From: Paralvinella palmiformis | Lineage: Eukaryota; Annelida; Polychaeta; Terebellida; Alvinellidae | Direction of reading: 5' to 3' | DNA: 64,000 nucleotides | Assembly: GCA_025642065.1 (NCBI GenBank) | Contig: JAODUP010000069.1 | Span: forward strand, 372,501-436,500 | Part shown: piece by piece, positions 12,999 to 22,689 of the stretch | Numbering within the stretch: position 1 is the stretch's first letter | Layout: the number at the start of each line of letters is the position of its first letter | Translations under genes and position numbers: made by a program | Notes under the pieces: generated by a model | Databases searched by the model: none | The model's input: the letters and a program-made list of their open reading frames with translations, nothing else | What the model was told of the DNA's origin: nothing

Positions 12999-14428
12999 AG
13001 CGTCATTCATTTGGCCAAGAAGAGATATCGTTTGCCTGTTTTTGATTTACAGAAAAAACTAAACATCGATCACATGCTTTAGGCCATATTTTGTGTTAGA
13101 GACAAGGGGTTATGTAAGTGCATTTGTACAGGATGAGTACTCACCAGCAACCATGAATGCTTTTGTTCATTTGTATTTCGTGCCTAGTCCTTGAAGATCT
13201 GATCCTGATGTTCCAGGGTTATCTAGTTAGGGTTGTTCTCTTGTATAATTGCTAGTTTCAATTTTTGCCCCGCGTCTTAATCAAAGTTCAAAGAATTGCC
13301 TTCATTATCGGTTCACCTTATTTGATCACACACACACACACACACACGGGAAACAAATACCACAAAAACAGACACGAGCCGGACACAGACCACAGACTGG
13401 ACTTTGTCCAGCCAGAACGTCGGACAAACTAACTAGTGTCTTTTGGCATAAGATCGTTTATGATAATCATAAATCTCTTTTTGTTTGTAGACAATGTTCG
13501 TCATGAACCATTTTGCTGCATCCCGTAATCCCGAGGTGTTCGAAGATCCCGAAGAGTTCAGACCAGAACGCTGGATTCGAGACGAGAGAAACCGGATGCA
13601 TCACCACCCTTTTGCCGTTATGCCTTTTGGATACGGGAAACGAACGTGTCTAGGTACGATATGTCACCGAGCCCCGTCGTATTTGGTATCGCCAACTCCC
13701 CGCATCGTTCCCCAGCATTTCGATTTCGACTGAACGCCTCCTGGAGGCCGAAAAGGGGCTTTTAAATTTGTGGGCCATCGTACAAAATTTAAATTATTCT
13801 TCAATATCGTGCTACGTCGGGGAATTCACCGAGTACAGTTCATCGTACTATATCACGCAATTGTACCGTAAACAAACGCTGGAAGTTACGCGAAGTGTAC
13901 ACTGAACGATCAATAAATAAATCTCTGGATATAAATATAAACCAATTTCGCTGGAAATAGTACAGAAATCTGGCCTAAGTGTTATAAGATCATTACGTGT
14001 TAGTTCTCCAATGAGCCAGTATTGGTACACTTTTCAGCCTCCAGATGGTAATGGTTCATCTAGCGTACCAGACTTTTTTTTATCATAACGTTGTAATATC
14101 GATGTATTGTTCGTTGATCGCTGCAGTACAGGTTTAACACTATTTGATCTATTTTTATAGGAAAGAGATTTGCTCGAATGGAGCTTCACATGGCAGTTGC
14201 CAAGGTAGGGCATAGATCCTGTTTTCCGTTTGTTTTCACCATCTCTTAGCTAACATTTAAAACAAAATTCCTCACTAGACGTTCAATCATGTCGTACCTG
14301 ATTATATCCCTTTCCAGATAATACATAAGTTCCAAGTGAAACCAATAGAATCGATGCCATTCGATCCAGTTGTGAGGACCATTCTGACACCAGGGGACCA
14401 AGTTCCAGTCCGTTTCGTTGATCGGTGA
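6243..14428 (+). CDS. Mitochondrial-clan cytochrome P450, 5'-partial, nine exons seen
   Basis: Exons: 6243-6433, 6757-6956, 8072-8272, 9289-9477, 10248-10411, 10696-10774, 13491-13653, 14161-14204, 14318-14428 (stop TGA 14426-14428). Apart from the 8272/9289 join, all junctions are GT-AG and in phase. The I-helix motif AAADTTSN forms across the 9477/10248 junction; the ExxR motif (KETLR) is split at 10411/10696; PERW lies near 13564; the heme-binding loop FGYGKRTCLG, with the cysteine ligand, spans 13653/14161. The stretch WGVECAGMLLFDRRLGCL (6956/8072) is typical of the mitochondrial clan (CYP10/24/27-like), whose members hydroxylate sterol-like substrates using adrenodoxin; the substrate here is unknown. 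About 447 residues are visible, so the N-terminal presequence and hinge (perhaps 60-80 residues) are missing. The exons ending at 8272 (phase 1) and starting at 9289 (phase 0) cannot be joined directly, so a short exon is missing or corrupted between them. The conserved helix after the cysteine reads KRFARMEL, with Arg where family members usually have Glu. Confidence 0.9.
7322..7387. repeat. Compound (AT)n(GA)n microsatellite
   Basis: An AT array of about 16 units passes directly into a GA array in the P450 intron. The same AT-then-GA structure occurs at 1304-1362 and 3477-3520. Confidence 0.97.
8365..8790. repeat. Degenerate ~20-bp tandem repeat in a P450 intron
   Basis: Many imperfect copies of a unit resembling ACAACCTAGATACCACA follow one another across this stretch, directly after the P450 exon ending at 8272. 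Unit length drifts and there are many substitutions, so it is an old minisatellite-like array. No coding potential is supported. Confidence 0.6.
9113..9288. other. Homopolymer-distorted stretch before a P450 exon
   Basis: A 17-base C run is followed by sequence dominated by runs of 3-8 identical bases (CCCC, TTTT, GGG, AAAA), unlike the rest of the intron. It abuts the exon at 9289, exactly where the P450 reading frame cannot be joined to the preceding exon. Either low-quality consensus sequence or a degraded exon would explain it. Confidence 0.5.
9573..9800 (+). repeat. tRNA-derived SINE (family 3)
   Basis: A tRNA-like head with an A box (TAGCTCAGTCGG near 9588) and a B box (GGTTCGCGTC near 9618) is followed by a non-tRNA body ending near a conserved GGGATTACCCACAGAGACTG block. 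It sits inside the P450 intron between 9477 and 10248. A related head occurs near 62690. The body and the absence of an intact cloverleaf argue against a functional tRNA gene. Confidence 0.6.
9825..10002. repeat. Degenerate tandem repeat with ATACACCTACAGGTG-like units
   Basis: Four to five diverged copies of a unit containing a CATTATACACCTACAGGTG-like core, roughly 35-45 bp apart, occur between two SINEs in the P450 intron. The core itself is partly palindromic (CACCT...AGGTG). Confidence 0.45.
10034..10229 (+). repeat. tRNA-derived SINE (family 1), most complete copy
   Basis: The head starts GGGGCGCCTCCG and contains an A box (TGGTCTAGCGG) and a B box (GTTCGAATC) at tRNA-like spacing. A conserved body with CGCTCGGCCCATTTAGCCTACC follows, then an (ATC)n tail. 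The 12-bp sequence TTCCTGGTATAT occurs at 10003-10014 and again at 10230-10241, consistent with an imperfect target-site duplication. The tail ends about 17 bases before the splice acceptor of the P450 I-helix exon at 10248. Other copies lie at about 22528, 41224, 42067 and 57255. Confidence 0.85.
10437..10490. repeat. Compound (AT)n(GT)n microsatellite
   Basis: AT units grade into GT units about 25 bases after the donor of the P450 exon ending at 10411. Confidence 0.97.
10896..11056 (-). repeat. tRNA-derived SINE (family 2), reverse copy
   Basis: The reverse complement begins with a tRNA-like ACTCCGATGGCACAATG head and carries the family body CCGTGTTGTGGGATGTTTCCC, ending in GTGTGACCAGCGTCGAGGCTAAATA. 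The same body occurs at 59696 on the plus strand and at 49730 and 53433 in reverse. It lies in the P450 intron between 10774 and 13491, next to a short GAGT repeat. Confidence 0.7.
11040..13490. other. Large P450 intron, CpG-richer segment plus microsatellites
   Basis: This part of the 2.7-kb intron has a GA tract (11056-11079), a segment at about 11150-11900 that is visibly richer in CG dinucleotides than its surroundings, GT tracts (12286-12354), G-runs near 12575 and an AT/GT compound repeat (12950-12998). No exon could be supported. Confidence 0.4.
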
Positions 14429-15598
14429 ATTAGCGCGGCGGCGAAATGCGACAACTTCCGGTATAAACCTACCTCCTACAGGAAGAGTTCTCCAGCAACG
14501 CGTTCGTCTGTGGCAGCGACTTTTATTTTCTTGCTTACGAATGGATTGAAGTAAGGAGAAGAAGAAGAGAATAGGATTCGCTCCCGAAACAGGCGTAGAT
14601 GTTGTTTGATGTTGTTGTTTAGTTGACCCGTCAACTAAACATTCTACGGTCAATTCAGAATGTCTTCAACTATTCCAAGAAATGTCCTCTCTTTGTTGGA
14701 GGTTTCTTTTCCAAAAGAAGACGACAACTGTGGCATTGATCCATCGCAAACAGAACGTTAATAGAAGTTTTCAACCCACCAATAGAAGCCTGGATCTTCC
14801 CGGACCGACCATCTTCGATGTGTTCGGCCCAGTTTCAATGACTGCTAACCGAGGATTGTGTACTCGGCAAAATGTACTTCTTTCTCGTTTTTTTTTTTTT
14901 TTGTTTTGGTTACTTATTGAACCGAAGTATTTAGGTTCTCGTTGAGTTTATGGTGTGCTCTGTCGGGTTGATGTCAGACTCTGTACGATAGCTATTGATC
15001 GGCGTCCTTTTGACCTTCCGACCTTGACCGTTTTGACGAGCACACTCCCCCCCCCACACACACACAGATAGATATTCACGACGTTGTACATAGAGCCAGT
15101 GTATGGTGGTAGTTTTTTGGGGTTTTTGTTTATAGTTGTACATATTATCCAGGACGTCATGTCTTGTACGGTGACAGTTGTGTTTGTCTAATGGACAATC
15201 ACTGATTCGGGTTGTGCAGCATTACTGCTATGTTAATGATAATAATCATAACAATGTAATTGTTAATGTAATTAGTATTATCGTTACACCGTTTACTGTA
15301 AAGCGAGCGTGTTTGTGTTGTAGACTACAGCCAGCTGCCTTTTTTCCGTGTTGTTATTCGTTCATTCCTGCAGAAGACGGAACAATTTTTGGGTATGTAC
15401 ATAAATTAGGTCGGCGAATTAACAAAGCGGAAATGACGTCATAAGTGGAGCGAATTTTCGTAAAGATTAATATGTTTTCCGGATGTCAGTAAGATATTAT
15501 CATTTCTTCGCTTGTTAATTTTTTTATAGGAACAATAACATCTAGTTAATAATTCCGGGAGATTGTTAATATGTACTTTCGACGTCAAATCATTTGGT

Positions 15599-15634
<36 letters not shown>

Positions 15635-15989
15635 TTAGAGAGAGAGAGAGCGTATGTATGTTGTTATTTATTGTCTGTTGCCTGTCCAGGTGTATTATAT
15701 CAGGTACTATCGTAGCTACAGGGTGATTATAGCCGAAGACAATCAACAATTATCTATTTAATCATCAGATGATACTTGTAATCATTTACTATTTAATCAG
15801 AGTGTCTCACGCTGTATATTATAACGTCAACAGAAGAAATCAGCTGACAGTAGCTAGATCATCTCCTCTTAGATGTGTTTTGGCTAAAAATCAAAAATAG
15901 TAAATTGATCACAATGTAAAAATGCTAATGTATAAATGTTGTAAATTTGCATATTTAATAATGTTAGTTGTTTGTATTATACCTTCTAA

Positions 15990-16041
<52 letters not shown>

Positions 16042-19000
16042 GGTTTGCCTATCGGTATGTTTGTCTAGCCCGGCTAGGCGCAGACGTGTTTGTGTGCGTG
16101 CGTGCGTGGGTGTTTTCTGTGCTTCATATCACGTGATGCAAATACACATACTAGTTATGAACATTCTCCACCATTAACTGGGTAAGCTATAATCGTAACC
16201 GTAATGCAGACGTCGTAACAGGTTTTATTCTAAGCCTTTCGTCGGCTGGCCACAGGTAGCTAATTACGAGTGACTGACCGATCAGTACCTCGTTATGTAT
16301 ACAATAAAGATTGTTTTCAGGAGAACTCCGCTCCAGCCGATAACAACGGAATCCGTATAGAATTGGCTAAGTACTGATTCTGAAAGTGAACGATAAGATG
16401 ATGCATAGTCAATTGAATAAATGTAATTATTGTAATCGTGTAGGTACATAGTTAAGGAAATAGCAAACAGATGGTTTATATAGTTATTCCATTATATCCC
16501 CACACACACACACACACACATTTCTTCATCTCATCTATCCAATGTACATACAAGTATATACTGTTAAAGCACAATGGACACATTATGATAAATATATGCT
16601 ATGCCCTGTTCTTGTTACATTGTTACATTATGATTGTTATTGTTTGTAATTTGGGATGCTTACAATTGATTGCGATGAGGAGATGGTGTGAGTGATTTAC
16701 GGTCTGACCACTTGTATATTTATACAATTATTATTATTATTATTATTTTAAGCATCTAATAAATACGGAAATATTGAAGATAGTTTTGGTTCATCTTTAT
16801 CACGCTCACATATACGCGAGATAAGTTATTTCATAAATGTGGAGAGTTCAAACCTCCCTAAGGACAAAGTTCCTGCAACTTCACAAAACTGTAACCATAA
16901 TACCAAACTATGGGGGGGGGAGAACCTGAGGTTTTTTGTCTGGATACCGTACAACATTTTCACTGTTTATTATTGTAACGGCTCAGCTATGTATGTGGCA
17001 GAATCCCATACATAAATATATAACTATTTCTGCTGTGATGTTGCCCCTGATTGGTGGCATATAGTAGCCAATGAGGTAAATTGGAAGATGAAACATCGTA
17101 TGCGCACAGCTAACGAGAATTTGTAACCATTTTAATTTATTTCTATAAATAGAGGCAGTAATTAGTATAACGGTTTGGTAAATGAAGTAGTGAAATAACT
17201 ATATACACCAAAGATTCTAGTTTAATTGCGCTTTGGCTTAAAACACGTGATTCTGTCTGGTTATTGTCACATATGATTGCGTCCTCTAATTCGATTTGGC
17301 TTAACGCATACAAATAACTATATTAAGTTAGTCAGGTAGCGGATTAAGGTACTCCTAATGTCAACATCTGACAGGCATAAATTTTTTAATTTGATGCTAA
17401 TTTGCTTTAAATAGTGTTACGATGGTATCAATAGATACATTTTATTGTTTCTCTAACCTTTTCCGATAGAGCAATTTTCCGTCTGAACAGTAAAGATTGC
17501 CCTTTTCATTGGGATACAAAGTTCAAAGATATTCCACAGGAGGTGGCTTTCGGATGTAAAAAAAACATTATTTGGAAATCTATATATAGACTGTTTATAG
17601 ATCCAGCTGGGAAAAGAAAGAGGGCGGGAAAATCAGGGATAAAAGGCTGGAAAGTAAATGATCGCAGCGAAGAGCGGTCTGAATTAGGATCATTTTGTAA
17701 ACAGACGCACCTGTCAAAACAGAAGTTGAGACATCCTAAATATATATATATATAAGACACGTTATCAGCTCTATCTGAACTTTACCTCTTCGTATCAGTA
17801 GAATCCAGATCATTCCACGATATCCGTAACCGTATTATAAATATATTTAATCTTCGGCCATTGAACCTAGCCACAGAATTCCGATCTTTTCCATCAATGG
17901 CGGAGTAATAGACTGACCAATCAGAAGCGGATTAGTTCTCGGGGGGGGGGGGTTATTCCCCTCATGGCAAGCCATGAACCTTGAATTACAGTCAATAGGC
18001 CAGTATCAATGGCTAATATGGACTCGGGTTTGGGTCAACATCACGATAATTAAAGGGAAAAGATCTCGACTTATAAACCAGCCGTCTTGTTCACTTGATC
18101 GGCTTCGTGACAGGCTAATGTAGAGACACTGCCAATCGAAGAAAGCCTCGAATTGGTTCTGATAAATATCGATAAATCTAAACGTTATCATTATTTGTAG
18201 CTGGACTTTTAAAGATAAGGCGCCGATCTACTAAAACAATTCTACATTAGGAATGGAATATGACAGACACAGTTTGCAGTTAAATTACACATTTTCGTTG
18301 TTCAAAATCCGAGTTTGTTTCCATGTTTTCGACTCCACTGATGTCACATAACTGCTCCTACGGAATGATGACGATTGATGTGTTGCGACCATCTTTGTGG
18401 ACATTATGCGCTAAATGGGCCGTCCTACGGAATGAATAAGACTCTATTTCAATATTCCACCAAATAATATGTTGAATAATATATTTCTAATTGGCTACTA
18501 TTTACAGATATAGACGTCCATTTTCTTTTTATCCGTGTACTTGATCAGATCCGCTGGATTAGGCGTACCTTTGTCGACGGATAACATTAAGAAGCAAATA
18601 TTCCAATGACCGTAGATCGATCCTAGATAAGTTTCTGCTGGCAAGAAATTGAATCCGTACATAGTTTCTTACTAGCAAGATGTTTCCTGTTTTTCACATC
18701 ATGGCCGGAAGATACCAGAAACTCGGCGTGGATTCAGGATCGTTAACGGGATCGTGGATACAAGATCCATTACTTGTGCCGCGATTGGCTGAAAAACAAG
18801 GAATCCCCCCCTCCCCCCTCCCCGCTTTCGGTTCAATAAGAAGACTATAATCAATATTAAAACATAATAAAGATTCAACCCAGTAGCTAACAATCGCCAG
18901 TCAGTGGTTGTAACCTCTAGTTGCAAAACGTATTGTTTGATTCGTTTGCTTAGAGTTTAGAGAAAATTTTATTATATTTGACTATAGGATAAAATACTGA

Positions 19001-19602
19001 ATTCTTCAACTACGATTATTTGCAGTAAAATTGTCCTAATTTTTACAATCACTCACTTTAGTGTTTGGCAATTTGGATTTTCACCTTTCCCCCCGATTCT
19101 TCGGTTTACTGTTGCATCATAGCACATGCACTCCTAAAGAATTGCCATCAGATGGCAATCATAATGTTTTTACAACACCGCCGTACTTGGTTTGGAATAT
19201 CATAGCAATTATTTAAAAAATTCACACCAAAAACATAACTTTTCCAAATTTTATCAGCTGCAAACGTTGTAAAAAAATGTCCATTCTTTCAGATTGTGGT
19301 TCTTAACTGAACCATATACAGCATGTATGATTGATTGGAAATATCTTTTTGGTGTTCTTTAACAAGTGACCATATCTATGTCTCCGATACCTTATTATGA
19401 GCAATAGCGTACACGGAATAACTGGACAACTTAAGCAGCGCTGTTTGACTTTGTATGGAATTACAACAATTAAAACAACACACTTCGTCATCAACAGTGT
19501 TGTTTTGGTGTTGATGGTGTTGTTGTTATTCGTGTTTTGATAGAACCAACAACTTTCAGCAGGAGAAGAAGTATAGCCTGTGAGATAAAACTACGATTTC
19601 AA

Positions 19603-19640
<38 letters not shown>
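14429..19640. other. Intergenic, no gene seen
   Basis: There is no supportable coding region or RNA gene. The stretch contains poly-T (14889-14903), GT arrays (15600-15632, 15991-16039), a CA tract (16501-16520), an ATT repeat (16729-16746), G-runs at 16912 and 17940, and a CA/TA compound tract at its end (19607-19660). The P450 stop is at 14428; no good AATAAA signal was seen in the next few hundred bases. Confidence 0.45.
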
Positions 19641-19660
<20 letters not shown>

Positions 19661-19672
19661 CCCACACGCAGA

Positions 19673-21922
19673 TTAACGTTTATCCTTGGCTAGTTGTCTT
19701 CGGTAGAGATTTATGGCGTATTCGCGGTCTGCCTGTGACGTCACCACTTCGAACACGTGGCCTATGCTTGGTACCACGTAATCGGCGTCCGGTGCCAGAT
19801 GTGTGACGTCACCAACTCCTGTCAAAACGGCCACAGTAGCTCCGAGCTTAGCGGCTCGTCCCATCAACATATCAGCGGATGTGTCGCCGACCATGACGGC
19901 CCGTTCTGGATCGGCTTCCAACATCTCACAGATTCGTAACGCGTTTGTGGCATCCGGTTTGGGCACAGAATCCTTGTCGTCACCGCAGACGATCATGTCG
20001 ACGTAGTCAATGGCGCCGTGTTCTCTGAGGAATTGCTCCGTTCCGTGTCTAGAGTCTGCTGTACAGACAGCGACCTTGATCCCGAGAGAACGGAGTGTCT
20101 GGAACACCGAGGCCGGATTGTCTAAGACCTTTAGGGATTGGTTTTGTTGGCTGTGGTCTCCGGGAGGCCATACGGTTGTAATAATGGACATAGCTTCTGA
20201 TCTAATATAATAAAATGCCTTTGTTACGAGTGAGTGAGTGAGTGAGTGAGTGAGTGAGTGAGTGAGTGAGTGAGTGAGTGAGTGAGTGAGTGAGTGAGTG
20301 AGTGAGTGAGTGAGTGAGTGGTGAGTGAGTGAGTGAGTGAGTGAGTGAGTGAGACATTGGCATGAAATTAATTATTTAGTGTCGGTGTACTATAGTCCTC
20401 TGGATGGATATGAATGAGGCTAAAATTTTAAATATTTCTCTCTGTGTGTGTGCTTGCGCGCGTGTATGTATGTGTGTGTGTTGGTGCACAACCTTTCTAT
20501 TCCCTCTTGCTCCAATATGGATGCTACTCTTTCCATACATTGTTCGTTTGTGCCTTCAGCGAACAACGCAGGTTTCCATTTCCGTTCTGTCGTACAATAT
20601 CCTAGTTCGTTGAAGATCTTACCAGCAAGCTCTAAACCCGTCGCTGATTCTAACCTGTTATATAATATGTAATACGGATGAATGGAAGGATGGGTGGATA
20701 GATATGACAGATAGACAGATAGATAGATCATCCAATATTGAGGTCATCATATCATCAACAACATACCTATTAATCATTTTATCAGCCCACGGAGTCCACA
20801 AAGAATGGAAGCACAACAACGTGCCATCTTTGTCAAATATAACGACAGACGCCTGTTTATCGCCCACGACCTTCACCTTCCTCTTCTGTCTCAGCTCGTC
20901 TACTTTGGCCTGATTGAGCGTCCTGACGTAGCCGACGGCTTCGCTGACGTCATCAGTCACCACGTCAGCGAGACGGGCCAAGTTCAGTCTGGAGCTGATC
21001 CCGGTAAGCACGCCGATGTTAACGGCGACGCCAGCCAGCCGCCCCCTCTTCATGTCTGCCGCGGCGTCTCCTATGACGATCGTACGGCACGGCGAGACGC
21101 CCAAACTTTCGCAGATTTCGCCCACGCCGCGTCCAGCGTTATCATCTCCGCATTTGATGTGATCTATCATGTGGAGCAGACCGGAATTCCGGAGATTCTG
21201 GACGGTGGTGCTTCGGTCGTCTGCCGAACAGAGCCCGATCTTGGTGCCGGCGGATTTCAGTTCGTTGAAGATGGCCTTCGTGTGTTTCAGTTCGTCGGTC
21301 GGCTTGGCGGGTCCACAGTTCTCCCAGTTGTCTTCGACGAGCGTCTGGGCCTCGCTCCACGCCAGACCTTCCGAGTGTAACATATTCTCCAGCGATCTCT
21401 TGATCTGGCAGGTTGTACCTTCGCCCAAAGTCCCGCGGCGTATTTTGTTCGTGAAGCGACAAATGTCCAACGTTTTGTAGAGTTTCTGCTGGAGATCTAG
21501 TCCAGTGGCCAGCTCTAACCTGTAGACGAGATGAAAATAAAAGAAATTCAACGTGATTATTCGCAGTTATCAGCTGGGATAAATGAAAATCGGACAAACG
21601 AAAGTTTTATTTGACATAAATTTCTCTCACGTGGCCATCCTTATTCCTGGCAGTGACCGTGACCAATATCAACCAAAACCTGTTCATAGCGAGTGAGGAT
21701 CCTGACACAACACTGGAATGGATTTTCCAGCAAATATGTTACACTTTCATTTACCTTTGTCTTATACGGTCTACCAACGGCTGCCAGACGGAATGAATAT
21801 CAATTAAGGTTCCATACTGATCGAAAACAATAAGTTCAGGTTTCCACGACTCCGTATTCTGATGATATCTTTGGCGTCTACTGGATAACTGTGTCAAAAT
21901 CCTTCGGTGGGATACGGCAACT

Positions 21923-21959
<37 letters not shown>

Positions 21960-22135
21960 TGGATTTAAATGAATGAGAGAGAGCATGTCAATAATGGGTG
22001 TTGAAAACATTTAAATTTTGGCTGGCTATAGAGTAGTTGTGTATCAGTTTGACACATTTCGTACTAACCTCTTCCTAAGAGAGACATTCTATCTATCTGA
22101 CGATGGCAGCTGAAGAGGAAAGAACCACTGGTCAT
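19673..22135 (-). CDS. Tandem two-domain HAD hydrolase with mitochondrial-type N-terminus
   Basis: Exons in coding order: 22069-22087 (or from an in-frame upstream ATG at 22133-22135), 21755-21920, 20767-21519, 20493-20654, 19673-20201. All introns are GT-AG and all phases match, giving 542 residues from the inner Met or 558 from the outer one. The first 28 residues of the shorter form (MSLLGR..., with many Arg and no acidic residue) resemble a mitochondrial presequence. HAD domain 1, residues about 34-265: motif I D40-Q-Y42-G-T, motif II S160, motif IV G212-D213...D217, and no clear motif III Lys. HAD domain 2, about 285-525: D291-K-D293-G-T, T414, K448 (VPKPD), G472-D473-T-x-x-D477, a complete phosphatase set. 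Helical caps follow each motif I, both starting LE-x-ATGL. It most resembles the phosphoglycolate-phosphatase branch, but the substrate is unknown. The last intron carries a long (TGAG)n array. An acceptor-like sequence just before 22135 suggests a 5' untranslated exon further upstream. Confidence 0.88.
20228..20354. repeat. (TGAG)n microsatellite in last HAD intron
   Basis: About 30 copies of a GAGT/TGAG tetranucleotide run with a single one-base slip near 20321, wholly within the intron between coding exons 4 and 5 of the tandem HAD gene. A shorter array of the same unit occurs at 10880-10900. Confidence 0.95.
21927..21956. repeat. (AT)n microsatellite next to HAD exon 2
   Basis: Fifteen TA units lie immediately intronic to the acceptor used by the second coding exon (first base 21920), so the pyrimidine tract of that acceptor is replaced by AT repeat. 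Confidence 0.95.
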
Positions 22136-22169
22136 GTCTGTAAAAAAATACAGGTACATGTGTGCGTGT

Positions 22170-22200
<31 letters not shown>

Positions 22201-22527
22201 TGTGTTTGACATCGGTGTTGGTCTCACCTGGAGAATATGGAGAAGTTTGATAGGAAATCAAATAGAACACTCACTTTATTCGATGGCTGCACACAGAATG
22301 AACTAAACCCCGAAGACCCAATTAGTTAGCTGGCAATCATATGAGGTTAGAGCTGTTTATCTGCCAAAGTCCTGCCATGGCATACACATATATATATGAC
22401 TATTTGATGATACTTGTTGTCCTCGTTGTATGAGTTACAGTGTTAAGTGTACTTACTACGGATTAGTATGGTGTCCCTAAACGACAGATAAACGAGTTTA
22501 TGTGGAAAATGTAAATATTGTTTTTAC

Positions 22528-22680
22528 AGGCACGCTTGTGCACATGGTAGGCTAAATGGACCAACCGATCTCCAAAGATATCGAGTCGACGGGCAAGATG
22601 AAACATCCGGCTTTGAACCCGGGTGATAGAGATCCGTGGCCACCCTCGTTACTAGTTGGGCCATCGAGAAGCATCTCATC
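22528..22680 (-). repeat. tRNA-derived SINE (family 1), reverse, diverged
   Basis: The reverse complement shows the family B-box region (GTTCAAAGC variant), the body, and the CCATTTAGCCTACC block followed by GTGCACAAG. It lies upstream of the tandem HAD gene. It is more diverged than the copy at 10034 and has no clear ATC tail. Confidence 0.6.
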
Positions 22681-22689
22681 TCACTCCAG

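Noticed and set aside
14246..14653. 135-codon minus-strand open frame
   Set aside because: It overlaps the last P450 exon in antisense, and its composition is not protein-like.
20228..20354. CRISPR-like regular repeat
   Set aside because: It is a simple tetranucleotide microsatellite without spacers, in a eukaryotic intron.
20805..21380. 191-codon plus-strand open frame
   Set aside because: It is antisense to the large HAD exon, whose minus-strand frame has clear motifs and matching splice phases.
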